Shown piece after piece: positions 48,005 to 58,947 of a stretch of 64,000 bases of DNA (position 1 is the first letter of the stretch; each line of letters starts with the position of its first letter). The stretch lies in the NCBI RefSeq assembly GCF_949628265.1, contig NC_088790.1:29950545-30014544 (forward strand), given 5' to 3'. The notes beneath the pieces were generated by a model that saw nothing but the letters and a program-made list of their open reading frames with translations, was not told the origin of the DNA and ran no database searches. Source of the stretch: Cloeon dipterum (Eukaryota; Arthropoda; Insecta; Ephemeroptera; Baetidae). A program made the translations under genes and the position numbers.

Positions 48005-48791
48005 TCTGTAGATAGAAATTGAGCTTTAATATATTTTATCCATTGAGAAATAGCGTTATAACCAATGCGAAACGAAAAATTTCAAAGTAGAACTTACCAG
48101 TAAATCCTATTTTAACTCCACAGGTCTTTTTTATTAGATTTTCCTCGAGCTTTTGTTACGACCTGCAATTTTTTCATAGATCTACTGTTAATTATTTACT
48201 GCCTCTTTTTTTAAATAATTACCGATTGGAATAAGAGCTACACGAAGGAATCTTCCAGGCTAAATTGCAGAGTGCAGGATACAGAGTGTTGTGTTTGTCC
48301 TCTCACTATCGGTATTTCAACTCGGCATTCAACCGCTCCTTCCGAATTAAGAGAATATCTGGATCGCGCAGGCAAGAATGCAGTCGCTGGAAATATCATA
48401 AAGGGAAACATTCGTCACTATCACGGATAAATAACATAAATTTTGATCATTTCATTAATTGTTAGAAGCGTTCTTCCAATTTTTTAATTATTCTAGTCCT
48501 TTCTCAAAGTTTACGAAAGATGAAATTGTATTTGCATAATTTTGTTTCAATAATAAATAATTTCTATATTGAAAGAAACGGACTCCTTTAGCAATGAGGA
48601 TGAATTTCGTTTCTTTCGTGATATAAAAACAAAAATTACACTAAGTTAAGAAATCTTAACTAAAAAAGTTGGAATTTCTATATTAAAATTTAATTAGAAA
48701 AAAACTGTTACGATTTGTTCAGAAAAAATCAACCAGCGTTTAAGCAGGGCTAATGAGTTATTAATAGAAAATTAATGTTTCCAACTATACC
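48005..48791 (-). other. Predicted spliced 5' leader of array gene 4
   Basis: Reading the minus strand: an upstream exon ends CTGCAG|GTATAG (donor after 48791). Exon 2 is 48386-48223 (ATATTTCCAG acceptor, CCAATCG|GTAATT donor). Exon 3 is 48162-48098 (TTGCAG acceptor, TTTACTG|GTAAGT donor). The coding exon begins at 48005 (CTATCTACAG acceptor). The same boundaries recur in the other copies, sometimes with substitutions that keep AG (CCAG to CTAG in gene 5), whereas the reading frames do not survive. Confidence 0.5.
48571..48617. repeat. Conserved short inverted repeat upstream of array genes
   Basis: GAAAGAAACG and CGTTTCTTTC, separated by about 27 bases, lie about 630-660 bp upstream of the start codon. 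Counterparts lie near 42590, 45485, 51465 and 54310, each at a similar distance from its gene. It falls in the predicted first leader intron. Confidence 0.6.
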
Positions 48792-49980
48792 TGCAGGAAA
48801 TCAAAGATTGCGTTCTTGCCTCGCTCGCTGGACGATCCTTTGTACTCGAGCGGTCACAGGCTTATGGAATCGCAGTTCGCTTCTTCTTTATCAATGCCTC
48901 AAATAGTTAACATTTTCTGCGTGCGCCACTTCTTTTCAGCCTTCGGGATAAATGTCTTACATTTCTTGCATCGTTGCCGAATTATGCCTCAACAAATATT
49001 TAATTTTTCATCGCATTCCGATTTGTAAGCAAATTTTTGAGCTATTTCAAAAGCTCCAAATGACAATTTTACCAAATTTGGCAGGGTTTCTTGCTTTATG
49101 AATCGCATTTTGATATATTCAGTTATAATTTCGTTTCTTCAGCTAGAAAAATCGCATTTAATTGAAATTAAATTAAATTTTGGGCAACCATAAATGAAAA
49201 ATATATTACTGACTGACTCCAACAAATAAATAATGAATTTCAAGTTTAAAACGTATCCGGATTGCTTGGTCATTATTAATAAAATTCTTCGCCGGCCTGC
49301 AGCTAAATTTTAATAATAATAACGGGTCTCTGCGTTCCTGCCATAGCTGCGTAGATCGCCATATTCACTTCTGACCGGCGGGAACCAACACAATCGCAAT
49401 TCAGACCCTGGCGAAAAAGAATGAATCGAAATGTTGAAATCAAAGACATCTGCGAATTCGTTGTTTGCAAAGGAAAAATTTAGAGAGTATAAATGATGCG
49501 ATCAGTGTAACGTTTTTACGTTAGCTCGAATTGCTTGAAACTATGGGAGATATTTGAGCAGTTCATCGCAAAATGAAGCTATTACTTTAGTGACCTGAAA
49601 TGCTCAAAGGGCGAAGAAGTGCGCCGGCACCGACTCAAAACCTCCTAATTTTCGCACCTTTCCAGGTATCCAGTGGGCCAGTGGCTTTAAGCACAAAGGT
49701 TTAGGAAAATATTAAAAATTGTTATTAAAAGATTCAAACTAAGAGATTTATTTCTAAAAAGATCGTATTTTTCTATGAATTGGTAAAATTACAGTTCGGT
49801 GATGGAAACTTATTCCATTATTTCTCTTTCTTAAAACTAGCGATACATTTTGATATGTTTCTTGGGTCTTTTTAGGTTCCACAATTTCAAATAGGCGAAA
49901 TACTGGCAAAAATATTTACAAGTGACGCACAGCAATCTGTTTGGTAAGAATTTTACATCAAGTAACTCGCATTAATCATT

Positions 49981-50811
49981 TCATAGCTCACATTCCAATC
50001 GACATGTACGTTTGATGCGGTTTTTGTAAGTAAACCTCAGACAGCAATCAGTGCCGCAGCGCTGAGAACGTGTAAATATAATATCAGAATATTTTCCTTC
50101 AACTTTGGCGTTTTTGGGGAGAAGGGTAAATGTGCCATCTATTCTTTGTGTGACATAAGTCTCATTGTTGTCATGTTCATTTTCCCAATGATCATTGACA
50201 CTTACACATCGCATTTGGCACATCAAACAGTATTCCAAACCTGCTTTTCCCTCGTCTGTATCATAGATGATTTTGCATGCGTGGCTTTGGAATCGTTTCT
50301 TCAAAAACACTCCCTTACATGATTTGCATTTGGACAGATCTGTCTTAAGATTGGTACTTTCCGTTACGGCTACTCTCCTCCTTTTGAATCTACCTATTTT
50401 ACTGTCCTTTTTATGGTGATTTCCTCTGTGTTGTTCAACAGATTTATCTTCTTTTTCACAAATCACACAGAAGCCGGATTTATTTGTGTCCAGATATTTG
50501 CCTTTTTCATCAGAATTTTCCCCGCATTCCTGACCTGGATTAGGATGAATAATCCTTCGTAGACAATAATGGTTGTCAACACGATGCTTGTAAAATACCC
50601 CTCGGCAACCTGAGCAATGTCTCAGTTCTTCATCAATGTTTACTCCGTAAGGAACCATGATTAGCAAGCCGTAATAATCATGAATTTTGTAGCATCGATT
50701 CTCATCCGGATCTGTATCGCAACAAAGGTGTATACTTGCCGCGTGGGTTTTAATACATGTGAATTCCATTTCACAAATAACGCAAAACTGAGAAGCAATA
50801 CATGCCGCCAT
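49981..50811 (-). CDS. Five-module zinc-finger protein, array gene 5
   Basis: A 276-codon single exon from MAACIASQFCVIC to LECEL. It is of the odd gene type, sharing the NKSGFCVICEKEDKSVEQH block with gene 3. All zinc ligands are present. Its YGVNIDEEL linker is closest to gene 1, whereas its NDHWENEHDNNETYVT segment matches gene 6, another hint of exchange between copies. A poly(A) signal lies at 49747-49752. The leader exon acceptor has changed from CCAG to CTAG but stays usable. Confidence 0.82.
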   Translation of the reverse strand: MAACIASQFCVICEMEFTCIKTHAASIHLCCDTDPDENRCYKIHDYYGLLIMVPYGVNIDEELRHCSGCRGVFYKHRVDNHYCLRRIIHPNPGQECGENSDEKGKYLDTNKSGFCVICEKEDKSVEQHRGNHHKKDSKIGRFKRRRVAVTESTNLKTDLSKCKSCKGVFLKKRFQSHACKIIYDTDEGKAGLEYCLMCQMRCVSVNDHWENEHDNNETYVTQRIDGTFTLLPKNAKVEGKYSDIIFTRSQRCGTDCCLRFTYKNRIKRTCRLECEL

Positions 50812-52842
50812 CTAAAACCGTTTTCTTTTCCAATTCTTTCGTGTTGGTTTCAGGGTTCCGAGGTATAGCTTCGACTGCGGCAGGATCTGTAGATAAAAAT
50901 TGAGTTCTAATATATTTTATCGATATAAAAAAAATCACTATAACCACTGTGAAACTATTAATTTCCAAGTAGAACTTACCAGTAAATAGTCATAGTCTTT
51001 CACCCTTTTTTAACTCCACGCGTCTTTTTTTATCAGATTTTCCTAGAGCTTTTGTTATGACCTGTTAGTTTTCATAAATCAACTGATAAATCATTTCTTG
51101 TGTATTTTTTTTAAATAATTACCGATTGGAATAAAAGCTACACGAAGGAATCTTCCAGGCTGAATTGCAGAGTACAGGATAAAGTGTTTTTGTCCTCTCA
51201 CTACGTAGTTCAACTCGGCATTCAACCTCTCCTTCCAATAATCAAGCGAATATCTGGATCGCGCAGGCAACAATGCAGTCGCTAGAAATAACACATATTC
51301 AATTGAAAAATTCGTCTCTCACACAGATCAATACCTAACATTTTGATCATTTCATAAATTTTTCGAAGCATTCCAATTTTTTAATTATTCTAGTTCTTTC
51401 TCAAAGCTTTCAAAAGTTGAAAAATGTATATAATTTTGATTCGATAATAAATCATTTCTTTATAAGAAACGTACTCTTTATCAACGAGGATAAATTCCGT
51501 TCTTTCATCGTGATATAGGAAAATTTCATCAAGTTAAGAAAATGATATCTTTACTAAAAAACTAGGCAAGTCTAGATTAAAATTTAATTAGAAAAAACCT
51601 GGCTCGATTTGTTTAAAAAACGAATCAACGTTTATGCGGGGCTCAAGTCTCTATGTAAAATAAATTAATACCTGAAAATTAATATTTCCAACTATACCTG
51701 CAGGAAATGCTGTGTGTCCTCCGCGGGCTGCTCTTTCACATCTCCTACCTTTACTCTCCCTAACACTAAAGCGTTTTCACTTACTTCTGGAATTACAGTT
51801 CACTTCTCCTTTGCGAATGTCTCGAATAGTTTACATTTTACTGAAGCCGCAAATTCTTTTCATGCTTCTCGGGATAAATATCTTTCATTTCTTGCATCTT
51901 TGTGATATCATCCATAAAAAAATATTAATTTTTTCATTGTATTCAAAATTTTCAGCTTATTTTTTAAAATTAGACGAAGAAATTTTCCGGAAGTTTAAAA
52001 TTTATGTTTCAAATGATAGTTTGACAAATTTAAAGCTTGGTTTCTTGCTTTATCAATCGCATTTTAAATATTTATGACTGGTTTCTTCAGATATAAAATT
52101 TCATCTAAAGAAAATTCAATTTTCTGGCAACCATAAATGAAAACTCAATCACATTTTTTAATATTTTGAAAATATAATGTATAAAGAAAGAGTTAAATGG
52201 CTTTATAGTAAATAAATGCAGAATATCTGGTTCAAATTTAAAAAAATATACGAAGGGCTTGGTCAATATTAAAATAAATTGCTTTCCCACCTTTTTCTAG
52301 AACAAACGTTTCTCACATTTCTTCCATCTTTGTCTTATCATCCCTCCAAATAAATCATATTTTTCATGGGATTCCGATTTGTAAGCATATTCTTTTGAGC
52401 TATAATTATTTAATTTAGTATTTTCAGGACAGAGAATAAGGCGATGGGTTATTAGTTTATTGACTTTTAAAATGCTCAATTATGGCTCAACGGGTTGCGT
52501 GGACATTTGCTGGTTTTTGCACCTTTCCAGCGGATTTTGTGAAAAAGGTAAAAGAACATAATAAAAAGGGCTTTTTACAAGCTTCAAGCTAAATGTTTTA
52601 TTTCTAAAATGATCGTATTTTTCTATGATTTGGTAAAATTACAGTTCGGGGATGGAAGCTTATTCCATTATTTCTCTTTCTTAAAACTATATATAGCGAT
52701 ACATTTTGATATGTTTCATGCAATTTTAGGTTCCACAATTTTGAAATTTGAGCCAGACATATTTACAAGTGACACACAAAAATCTGATTGGAATTTTCAT
52801 CGAGTAATTTGTATTATTCATTGGCTACGCCAATTACACCCC

Positions 52843-53670
52843 TTATAAACATGTACGTATGAGACGGTTATTGTAGGTAAAGGGCAGACAGCATTGAAAG
52901 GTGCAGCGCCGAGAACGTGTAAATTTAGCAAATTTAATTTCAGAATTTTTTCCTTCAACTTTGGTGTTTTTGGGGAGAAGGGTTAATGTGCCATCTATTC
53001 TATGTGTGACATAAGTCTCATTGTTGTCATGTTCATTTTCCCAATGATCATTGACACTTACACATCGCAATTGGCACATCAAACAGTATTGCAAACCTTC
53101 TGTTCCCTCGTCTATATCATAGATGATTTTGCATGCATGGCTTGGGAACTTTTGCTTCAAAAATACTCCCTTACATGATTTGCATTTGGACAGATCTGTC
53201 TTAAGATTGGTATCATCACTTACTGCTACTCTTCTACATTTGAATCTGCCTACTTTGTCTCCGGCGTGGTTTCCCGTTTGGTGTTCGCGAACATTGCCAT
53301 ATTCTCTCTCACAAATCACACAGAAGCCGCTGGAACTTGTTTTTTCCATGAATTTACCTGCTTCATCAGAATCGGGTCCGCATTCCTGACCTGGAGCAGG
53401 AGGAATTCCCCTTCGTTTGGTACACTGATGGTTGTCAACACGATGCTTGTAAAATACTCCTTGGCAAATTGAGCATTTTCCCAGTTCTTGTTCAAGCTTT
53501 ACTCCGTGAGGAGCCATGATTTGTATGTCACCAAAATCATGAATATCGTAGCATCGCCCCTCCTCCGGATCTCTATCGCGACAAAGGTGTATAAATGCCG
53601 CGTGGTGTTTAATATTTGTGAAATCCTTTTCACAAATAACGCAAAAATCATCAGCAATATATGCCGCCAT
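52843..53670 (-). CDS. Five-module zinc-finger protein, array gene 6 (C-terminus lost)
   Basis: A 275-codon single exon from MAAYIADDFCVIC, of the even type (CSICQGVFYKHRVDNHQC, CTKRRGIPPAPGQECG). The five fingers are intact. The C-terminus ends NRLIRTCL, where other copies continue with CRLECEL-type residues, so the final conserved cysteine is lost and the stop is a new TAA. It has a KFAKFTRS insertion before the tail, and RFKCRRVAV replaces the KRRR patch, weakening the putative nuclear signal. A poly(A) signal lies at 52597-52602. Outermost gene of the array; possibly degenerating. Confidence 0.78.
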   Translation of the reverse strand: MAAYIADDFCVICEKDFTNIKHHAAFIHLCRDRDPEEGRCYDIHDFGDIQIMAPHGVKLEQELGKCSICQGVFYKHRVDNHQCTKRRGIPPAPGQECGPDSDEAGKFMEKTSSSGFCVICEREYGNVREHQTGNHAGDKVGRFKCRRVAVSDDTNLKTDLSKCKSCKGVFLKQKFPSHACKIIYDIDEGTEGLQYCLMCQLRCVSVNDHWENEHDNNETYVTHRIDGTLTLLPKNTKVEGKNSEIKFAKFTRSRRCTFQCCLPFTYNNRLIRTCL

Positions 53671-55214
53671 CTAATACCGTTTTCTTTTCCAATTCTTTCG
53701 TGTTGGTTTCGGGGTTGCAAGGTATATAGCTTCGACTGCGGCAGGATCTGTAGATAGAAATTGAGCTTTAATATATTTTATCCATATATAGAAATAGCGT
53801 TATAACCAATGTGAAACGAAAAATTTCAAAGTAGAACGTACCAGTAAATCCTATTTTAACTCCACGCGTCTTTTTTAATAAGATATTCCTCGAGCTTCTG
53901 TTATGACCTGAAATTTTTCATAAATCTACTGTTAATTATTTATTGTCTCTTTTTTTAAATAATTACCGTTTGGAATGAGAGCTACACGAAGGAATCTTCC
54001 AGGCTGAATTGCAGAGTACAGGATACTGAGTGTTTTGTCCTCTCACTAGGAATTTAAAATCGGCATTCAACTTCTCCTTCCAAATCAAGAGAATATCTGG
54101 ATCGCGCAGGCAAGAATGCAGTCGCTGGAAATATCATAAAGGGAAATATTCGTCACTATCACGGATAAATAACATAAATTTTGATCATTTCATAAATTGT
54201 TAGAAGCGTTCTTCCAATTTTTTAATTATTCTAGTCCTTTCTCAAAGTTTACGAAAGATGAAAAATGTATTTGCATAATTTTGTTTCAATAATAAATAAT
54301 TTCTATATTGAAAGAAACGGACTCCTTTAGCAATGAGGATGAATTTCGTTTCTTTCGTGATATAGAAACAAAAATTACACTAAGTTAAGAAATCTTAACT
54401 AAAAAAGTTGGAATTTCTATATTAAAATTTAATTAGAAAAAAAACTGTTACGATTTGTTCAGAAAAAATCAACCAGCGTTTAAGCAGGGCTAATGTCTAT
54501 TTAAAATGAGTTATTAATAGAAAATTAATGTTTTCAACTATACCTGCAGGAAATCAAAGATTGCGTTCTTGCCTCGCTCGCTGGACGATCCTTTGTACTC
54601 GAGCGGTCACAGGCTTATGGAATCGCAGTTCGCTTCTTCTTTATCAATGCCTCAAATAGTTAACATTTTCTGCGTGCGCCACTTCTTTTCAGCCTTCGGG
54701 ATAAATGTCTTACATTTCTTGCATCGTTGCCGAATTATGCCTCAACAAATATTAAATTTTTCATCGCATTCCGATTTGTAAGCAAATTTTTTAGGTCTTT
54801 CAAAAGCTCCAAATGACAATTTTACAAATTTTGGCATGGTTTCTTGCTTTATGAATCGCATTTTGATATATTCAGTTATTTTTTCGTTTCTTCAGCTAGA
54901 AAAATTACATTTCATTAAAATTAAATTAAATTTTGGGCAACTATATTACTGACTGACTCCAACAAATAATGAATTTCAAGTGTAAAACGTATCCGGATTG
55001 CTTGGTCATTATTAATAAAATTCTTCGCCGGCCTGCAGCTACATTTTAATAATAATAAAGGGTCTCTGCGTTCCTGCCTCCCATAGCTGCGTCGATCGTC
55101 TCAGATTCAAGCACTTGAGAGACAAGTTACGTTCAAACTTAATGAAAAAGTGCACGGCAACTATTATCGTGTCTCTATAGTTGACGGCGCGGGCTCGGGA
55201 GCTAAAGGGTAGAG

Positions 55215-55218
<4 letters not shown>

Positions 55219-55274
<56 letters not shown>
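55219..55274. repeat. (TC)28 microsatellite
   Basis: A 56-bp uninterrupted TC tract just outside the right edge of the zinc-finger array. Confidence 0.95.
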
Positions 55275-55277
<3 letters not shown>

Positions 55278-55814
55278 GTAGATCAGAATTCCTTCTCTCG
55301 TCGCGTGTGTAATTCTTGCAAGAAGTCGAGGAGGCGGCTTTCATTATCGCCCGCTCGGCAGCTAGGCAGCTTCATTGTCCTCCATATTTCAGGAAGCGGG
55401 TGCATTGCACCGGAGACCGCAGAGTGGAAAGAGCCGGAGAGACATCCCCAAGGAGCGACCAACGAGGAATTGGCTTGCAAGCGAACAATGGGCCTAATAA
55501 CGCAAAGTGATGTTTGCCAAGAGAGCCAACCAAGACTTCGACTGCGCTGCTTTTATATTAAAGAAATTATTCCCTTTCTCTCCCTGTCCCTGGCGAACTG
55601 CGTATTTCCCGTATTTCCAATTAAGCAGCCACTTTCCAGGAGCAAAGATGACGCGCATCACGCCGAGTTTTTTTTCGGACTGATGGAGGGCAGGCTGGTT
55701 CAGATGAGAGTCAGGATTGATTATTGAAATGGTGGCGACGAGAGGCATCAGCGGCCCGACGTTTAATTGATTTTTTGCCCGTCTGGCCTTTTGACTCCCC
55801 GAGTATAGTGGTTG

Positions 55815-55848
55815 TATATAAATGGAAGAGTGCAGTGCTCTCGTTTCA
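55815..55848 (+). promoter_or_regulatory. Possible TATA promoter
   Basis: TATATAAAT (55815-55823) with an initiator-like TTCAAT whose A is at 55848, 33 bases downstream. No coding exon is recognisable after it, so it may drive a first exon that I cannot see, a non-coding RNA, or nothing. Confidence 0.25.
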
Positions 55849-57892
55849 ATCAGGAGAGTGTGAGTCAGAAAACCACTTGACACAGGAGCCTCCTCTGTTT
55901 ACACAAACAATCAATGCCAGTCAATTCAGATGTTTACTTTTTAACTCCCGCGCTTGTTTACTTTTTAGTCTAGACAGATTTTTTGAAACTGATTTCTAAA
56001 GATCCAATTTAGAATTAGTGGAAAAATTTGATCTGAAATCGACTACCTTTTTGGATAAATAAAAACAATATTTATGTGAATAGCTTTAAATCTCTAAAAT
56101 TGTTAGCATTTTCATACTAGACAAAAAGTGAAGCTAAATTATTAATTTCTTATTCATTTTTCGTGCTCTTACAATTAGATGGTTTTGGAGAAGATGGAAA
56201 TTAGAAAGAAGTTAGGGAAATTCCGGGAAATAAATGGTACAGAAAATTTGCAATCGCCGTAAGCCCAATCTTTTTTAAAAAATATTATTTAGTGGCCTTA
56301 AAAACCATTAAATATTTGTTTTTCATCTTTATTAATGATAATTTAAGATGAAATAAATATATGGGAAAGTATGATAAATTAACACCAAATAAATGGCATT
56401 TTAAATCTAATTAGTTTCAATTCAAATTTTAAGTAATTAAAATAAAAGCATTTAATCTAGATAAGTATTAGTCTGAAATTATTGCTCCCATTTTAATTTT
56501 ACTTTTAATTAAATTTTTTATTCTTATTTTACAGCAAAGTCTAAACATTAAAATTTTTAATGAATTACATTTTACATTTATACAAATATATTATCAATTA
56601 AACATAAATACTCTGAAGTTTCATAGTTTCCGCAACTAAATTAATTTAAATGGGTTAGGTCTACCAAGGCTTGGTTATATCAATATAATACATTTTTTAA
56701 CAACTCAATTTTAGTCCTTTATTTTTATAAAACTAATGGTATGCATTTGATAGATTTAATTAATATCATATAAATTATGGACTTTACCATTCGATTAGTT
56801 TTTTATATATAAATCAGATTAAATTGTAATAAAATGCTTGGTTAAAATTGATCTCGTCCAGGAGATGAAATTTCGTTCAAAATTGTCATAAAAATAAGCA
56901 CGCACTGCCGGCGTTTAGGCCTGGAGATTAAAAGGACGAAACGCAGCAATTATTGCGCGCCCTGCGGCTGGAAATGTGTTGCACGCCGCATGATAACCAC
57001 CAAAGATTCTGCATCTCCTCGAGTAATCAGTAAAAACGCCGAGCAAGCATGCCGGCCGCAGATTGTGTGCCTTTTGGCGCAGCAGTGCAATTATTTTCGG
57101 AAAAATTTACTTTTTACTCTGTGCATATTCATTTTGGCGGCGTGAGATGTTCGTCATCAGCAAAAATTTGCATTTCGCAAAAGAATGCCAAATGTTTTTG
57201 GTGACTTTGCGCTTTGTTTGAACGGGTTGAGTTTGCCAGATTTTAACAACACAACATTGGCAGCCGTTTTCTTCTCCGGTGCTTGTAAAATAAAGCATAG
57301 ATTATTCTCGATGTTTTCTTTTCTGAGATGGAATTAATTATTTTTTAGTTTCGCCCAATAAAATACCTATTTAAATGGATGGTGGTAATTTTATTCTGTT
57401 GAATAAAACTTTTTAGATGCATTTGGCTAGTTTTTCTATTATTTTTAAATTTAGATTTTTATAATTTAAACAAAAAGCTTGTCACTTTTCATAGAAATTT
57501 TATTTAAAAACAGGAAACTACTAAATGCAAGGATATATGTACTGCGAAGTGAAAATTAAATATAGACATTGACAATGATCTTAATTAAAAAGGACTAAAA
57601 AACTTTTAATCTGATAAATAATATGTATTGTTTCGGAATAAAATAATAATTTCCTTCTTTTATGTCATGGAGAATTTCCGATTGAAATTTCAAGAAACCA
57701 AAAAACAAACTATTTTAACAAATAACAATATATTTACGACATTTAATATTTATTTGAAAATAATGACAAAAAAAGAGTTTCCCGAACGCTCTTCAGCTCC
57801 GCAGAAGCTCTTTAGTCAGTTTTGGAACAGGTTCACGTGCTTTTAAGACAGTTTTTAGACGGTATAAGTGCATTACAAAATTATGAACCGTG

Positions 57893-58244
57893 CACCGGGG
57901 TCCAGATTCACGCGACGCGCAGATATGGCGTCTAATAGAGTACTGCGGGAAGTCACAAACGTAAAATATCATGCAAATAGCTTCAGCAAAATTGATATTT
58001 TAGTTTTTATTTATTTAGTAACAGTTGATCAGCCCGTTAATTGGCGAATCTACCGTTAGATGGCACATCAGGGCTAATGGAAATGTAACAAAATACGCGG
58101 GAATGAAATTATTAGGTCGTCACGCCTCTTTTTCGACGCTTCTGATTGGCCGCTGGACTATCTCCTGATTGGCTTCCTTTATTTCGACGCCATTTTGACT
58201 TCTGACCGGCGGGAAACCAACACAGATCGCAACCCGGACCCCAG
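57893..58244 (+). mobile_element. hAT-type family A element, simple form
   Basis: A 352-bp copy that shows the family in its simplest form. The left end is CACCGGGGTCCAGATT, then GCAGATATGGCGTC, GGCGAATCTACCGTTAGATG, CTGATTGGCCGCTGGAC and GACCGGCGGGAAACC, with the right end AACCCGGACCCCAG. Ends are inverted repeats with mismatches. No clear 8-bp duplication remains. Confidence 0.85.
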
Positions 58245-58837
58245 TTTTTTCCTTTAAAATTCCCAATCCTAAAATAATAAATAAAAATACCTTCATCAAA
58301 ATATAGAGTTGCAAACCTTGGCATATCTCCAATTAAATCGATTTAAAACACGGTTCACAACATTATTGCTGAACAAGTGGTTTATTTCTCGCCCAATTTC
58401 GCTTTCGCGGAGATCATCGTGTCAGAGTGTGGCGTGTGGCGTGCAAAATCTGCCATACACTTTTGGCAGATCCCAAAATCGCGGTCGAGCGCGGTAGTCG
58501 GCAGCTAGCGCAATGACTAATTACACGAGCATTTATCTCTGAAAAGGGCGGGCATAATTTCGTTTGGCGCGGATTCCAGCGCAGTCACGAGAGATAGTAA
58601 AGAACTGGCCGTCACCCCCGAGCACCCGAGGCAGCAGGGAGGGATTTTCCCTTCTCGGCGGGGCTGACACGTCGCCGGAATAACCCGAGAGACGCAGAGT
58701 GGCGTGATTTATCGCCTCAGAGACAATAGCCGCTCGCTCGACTCGCTCTCTTACAAACTAACCCTTAAATTGGCCGGAATATATGAACACAATTTAAGGG
58801 TTGCAAATTTCAGATTCAGACCATCTATGCGTTTCAT
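58245..58837. other. Spacer with GC-rich island
   Basis: An island at about 58380-58760 contains the palindromic kB-type site GGGATTTTCCC (58641-58651). No gene is supported. Confidence 0.5.
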
Positions 58838-58947
58838 TTAAAGACCGTCTTTGACGAAGTTTCTGAGCCACCAATCGATTCTTGAGGTTTGAATTAGGTA
58901 AAGTGGATATTTTCCCTGACCAAAAAGTGCAGAACTATTTTCCCATT
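58838..58947 (+). repeat. Single arm of foldback family E
   Basis: Begins TTTAAAGACCGTCTTTGACG and follows the left arm of the 21482-21851 element as far as GACCAAAAAGTGCAG. The second arm is missing. Confidence 0.75.

Larger units (their letters stand above)
43388..49358 (-). repeat. Zinc-finger array, dimer 2
   Basis: Second tandem dimer (5.97 kb), holding genes 3 and 4. It starts with the 56-bp family A MITE remnant (43388-43443). It also carries a truncated gene fragment beside gene 4 and a poly-C run near 45827 in the flank upstream of gene 3. Confidence 0.85.
49359..55098 (-). repeat. Zinc-finger array, dimer 3
   Basis: Third tandem dimer (5.74 kb), holding genes 5 and 6. It starts with the MITE remnant (49359-49413) and ends at GTCGATCG (55091-55098). 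Beyond that point the sequence is unique, which marks the original right-hand breakpoint. Confidence 0.85.
55099..57892. other. Spacer with GC-rich island beyond the array
   Basis: A GC-rich island at about 55100-55900 contains a (TC)28 tract and a possible TATA box. AT-rich spacer follows, and a second island lies at about 56880-57270. Open frames in the island lack ATG starts or recognisable domains. Confidence 0.5.

Noticed and set aside
38008..55098. CRISPR-like or satellite interpretation of the repeated array
   Set aside because: Repeat units are 5-6 kb, contain spliced-looking genes and lack short repeats with unique spacers.
55305..55727. 140-codon plus-strand frame starting CNSCKKS
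   Set aside because: Begins at GTG, not ATG, lies in a GC-rich island and has no family resemblance; the CxxC is a single chance motif.
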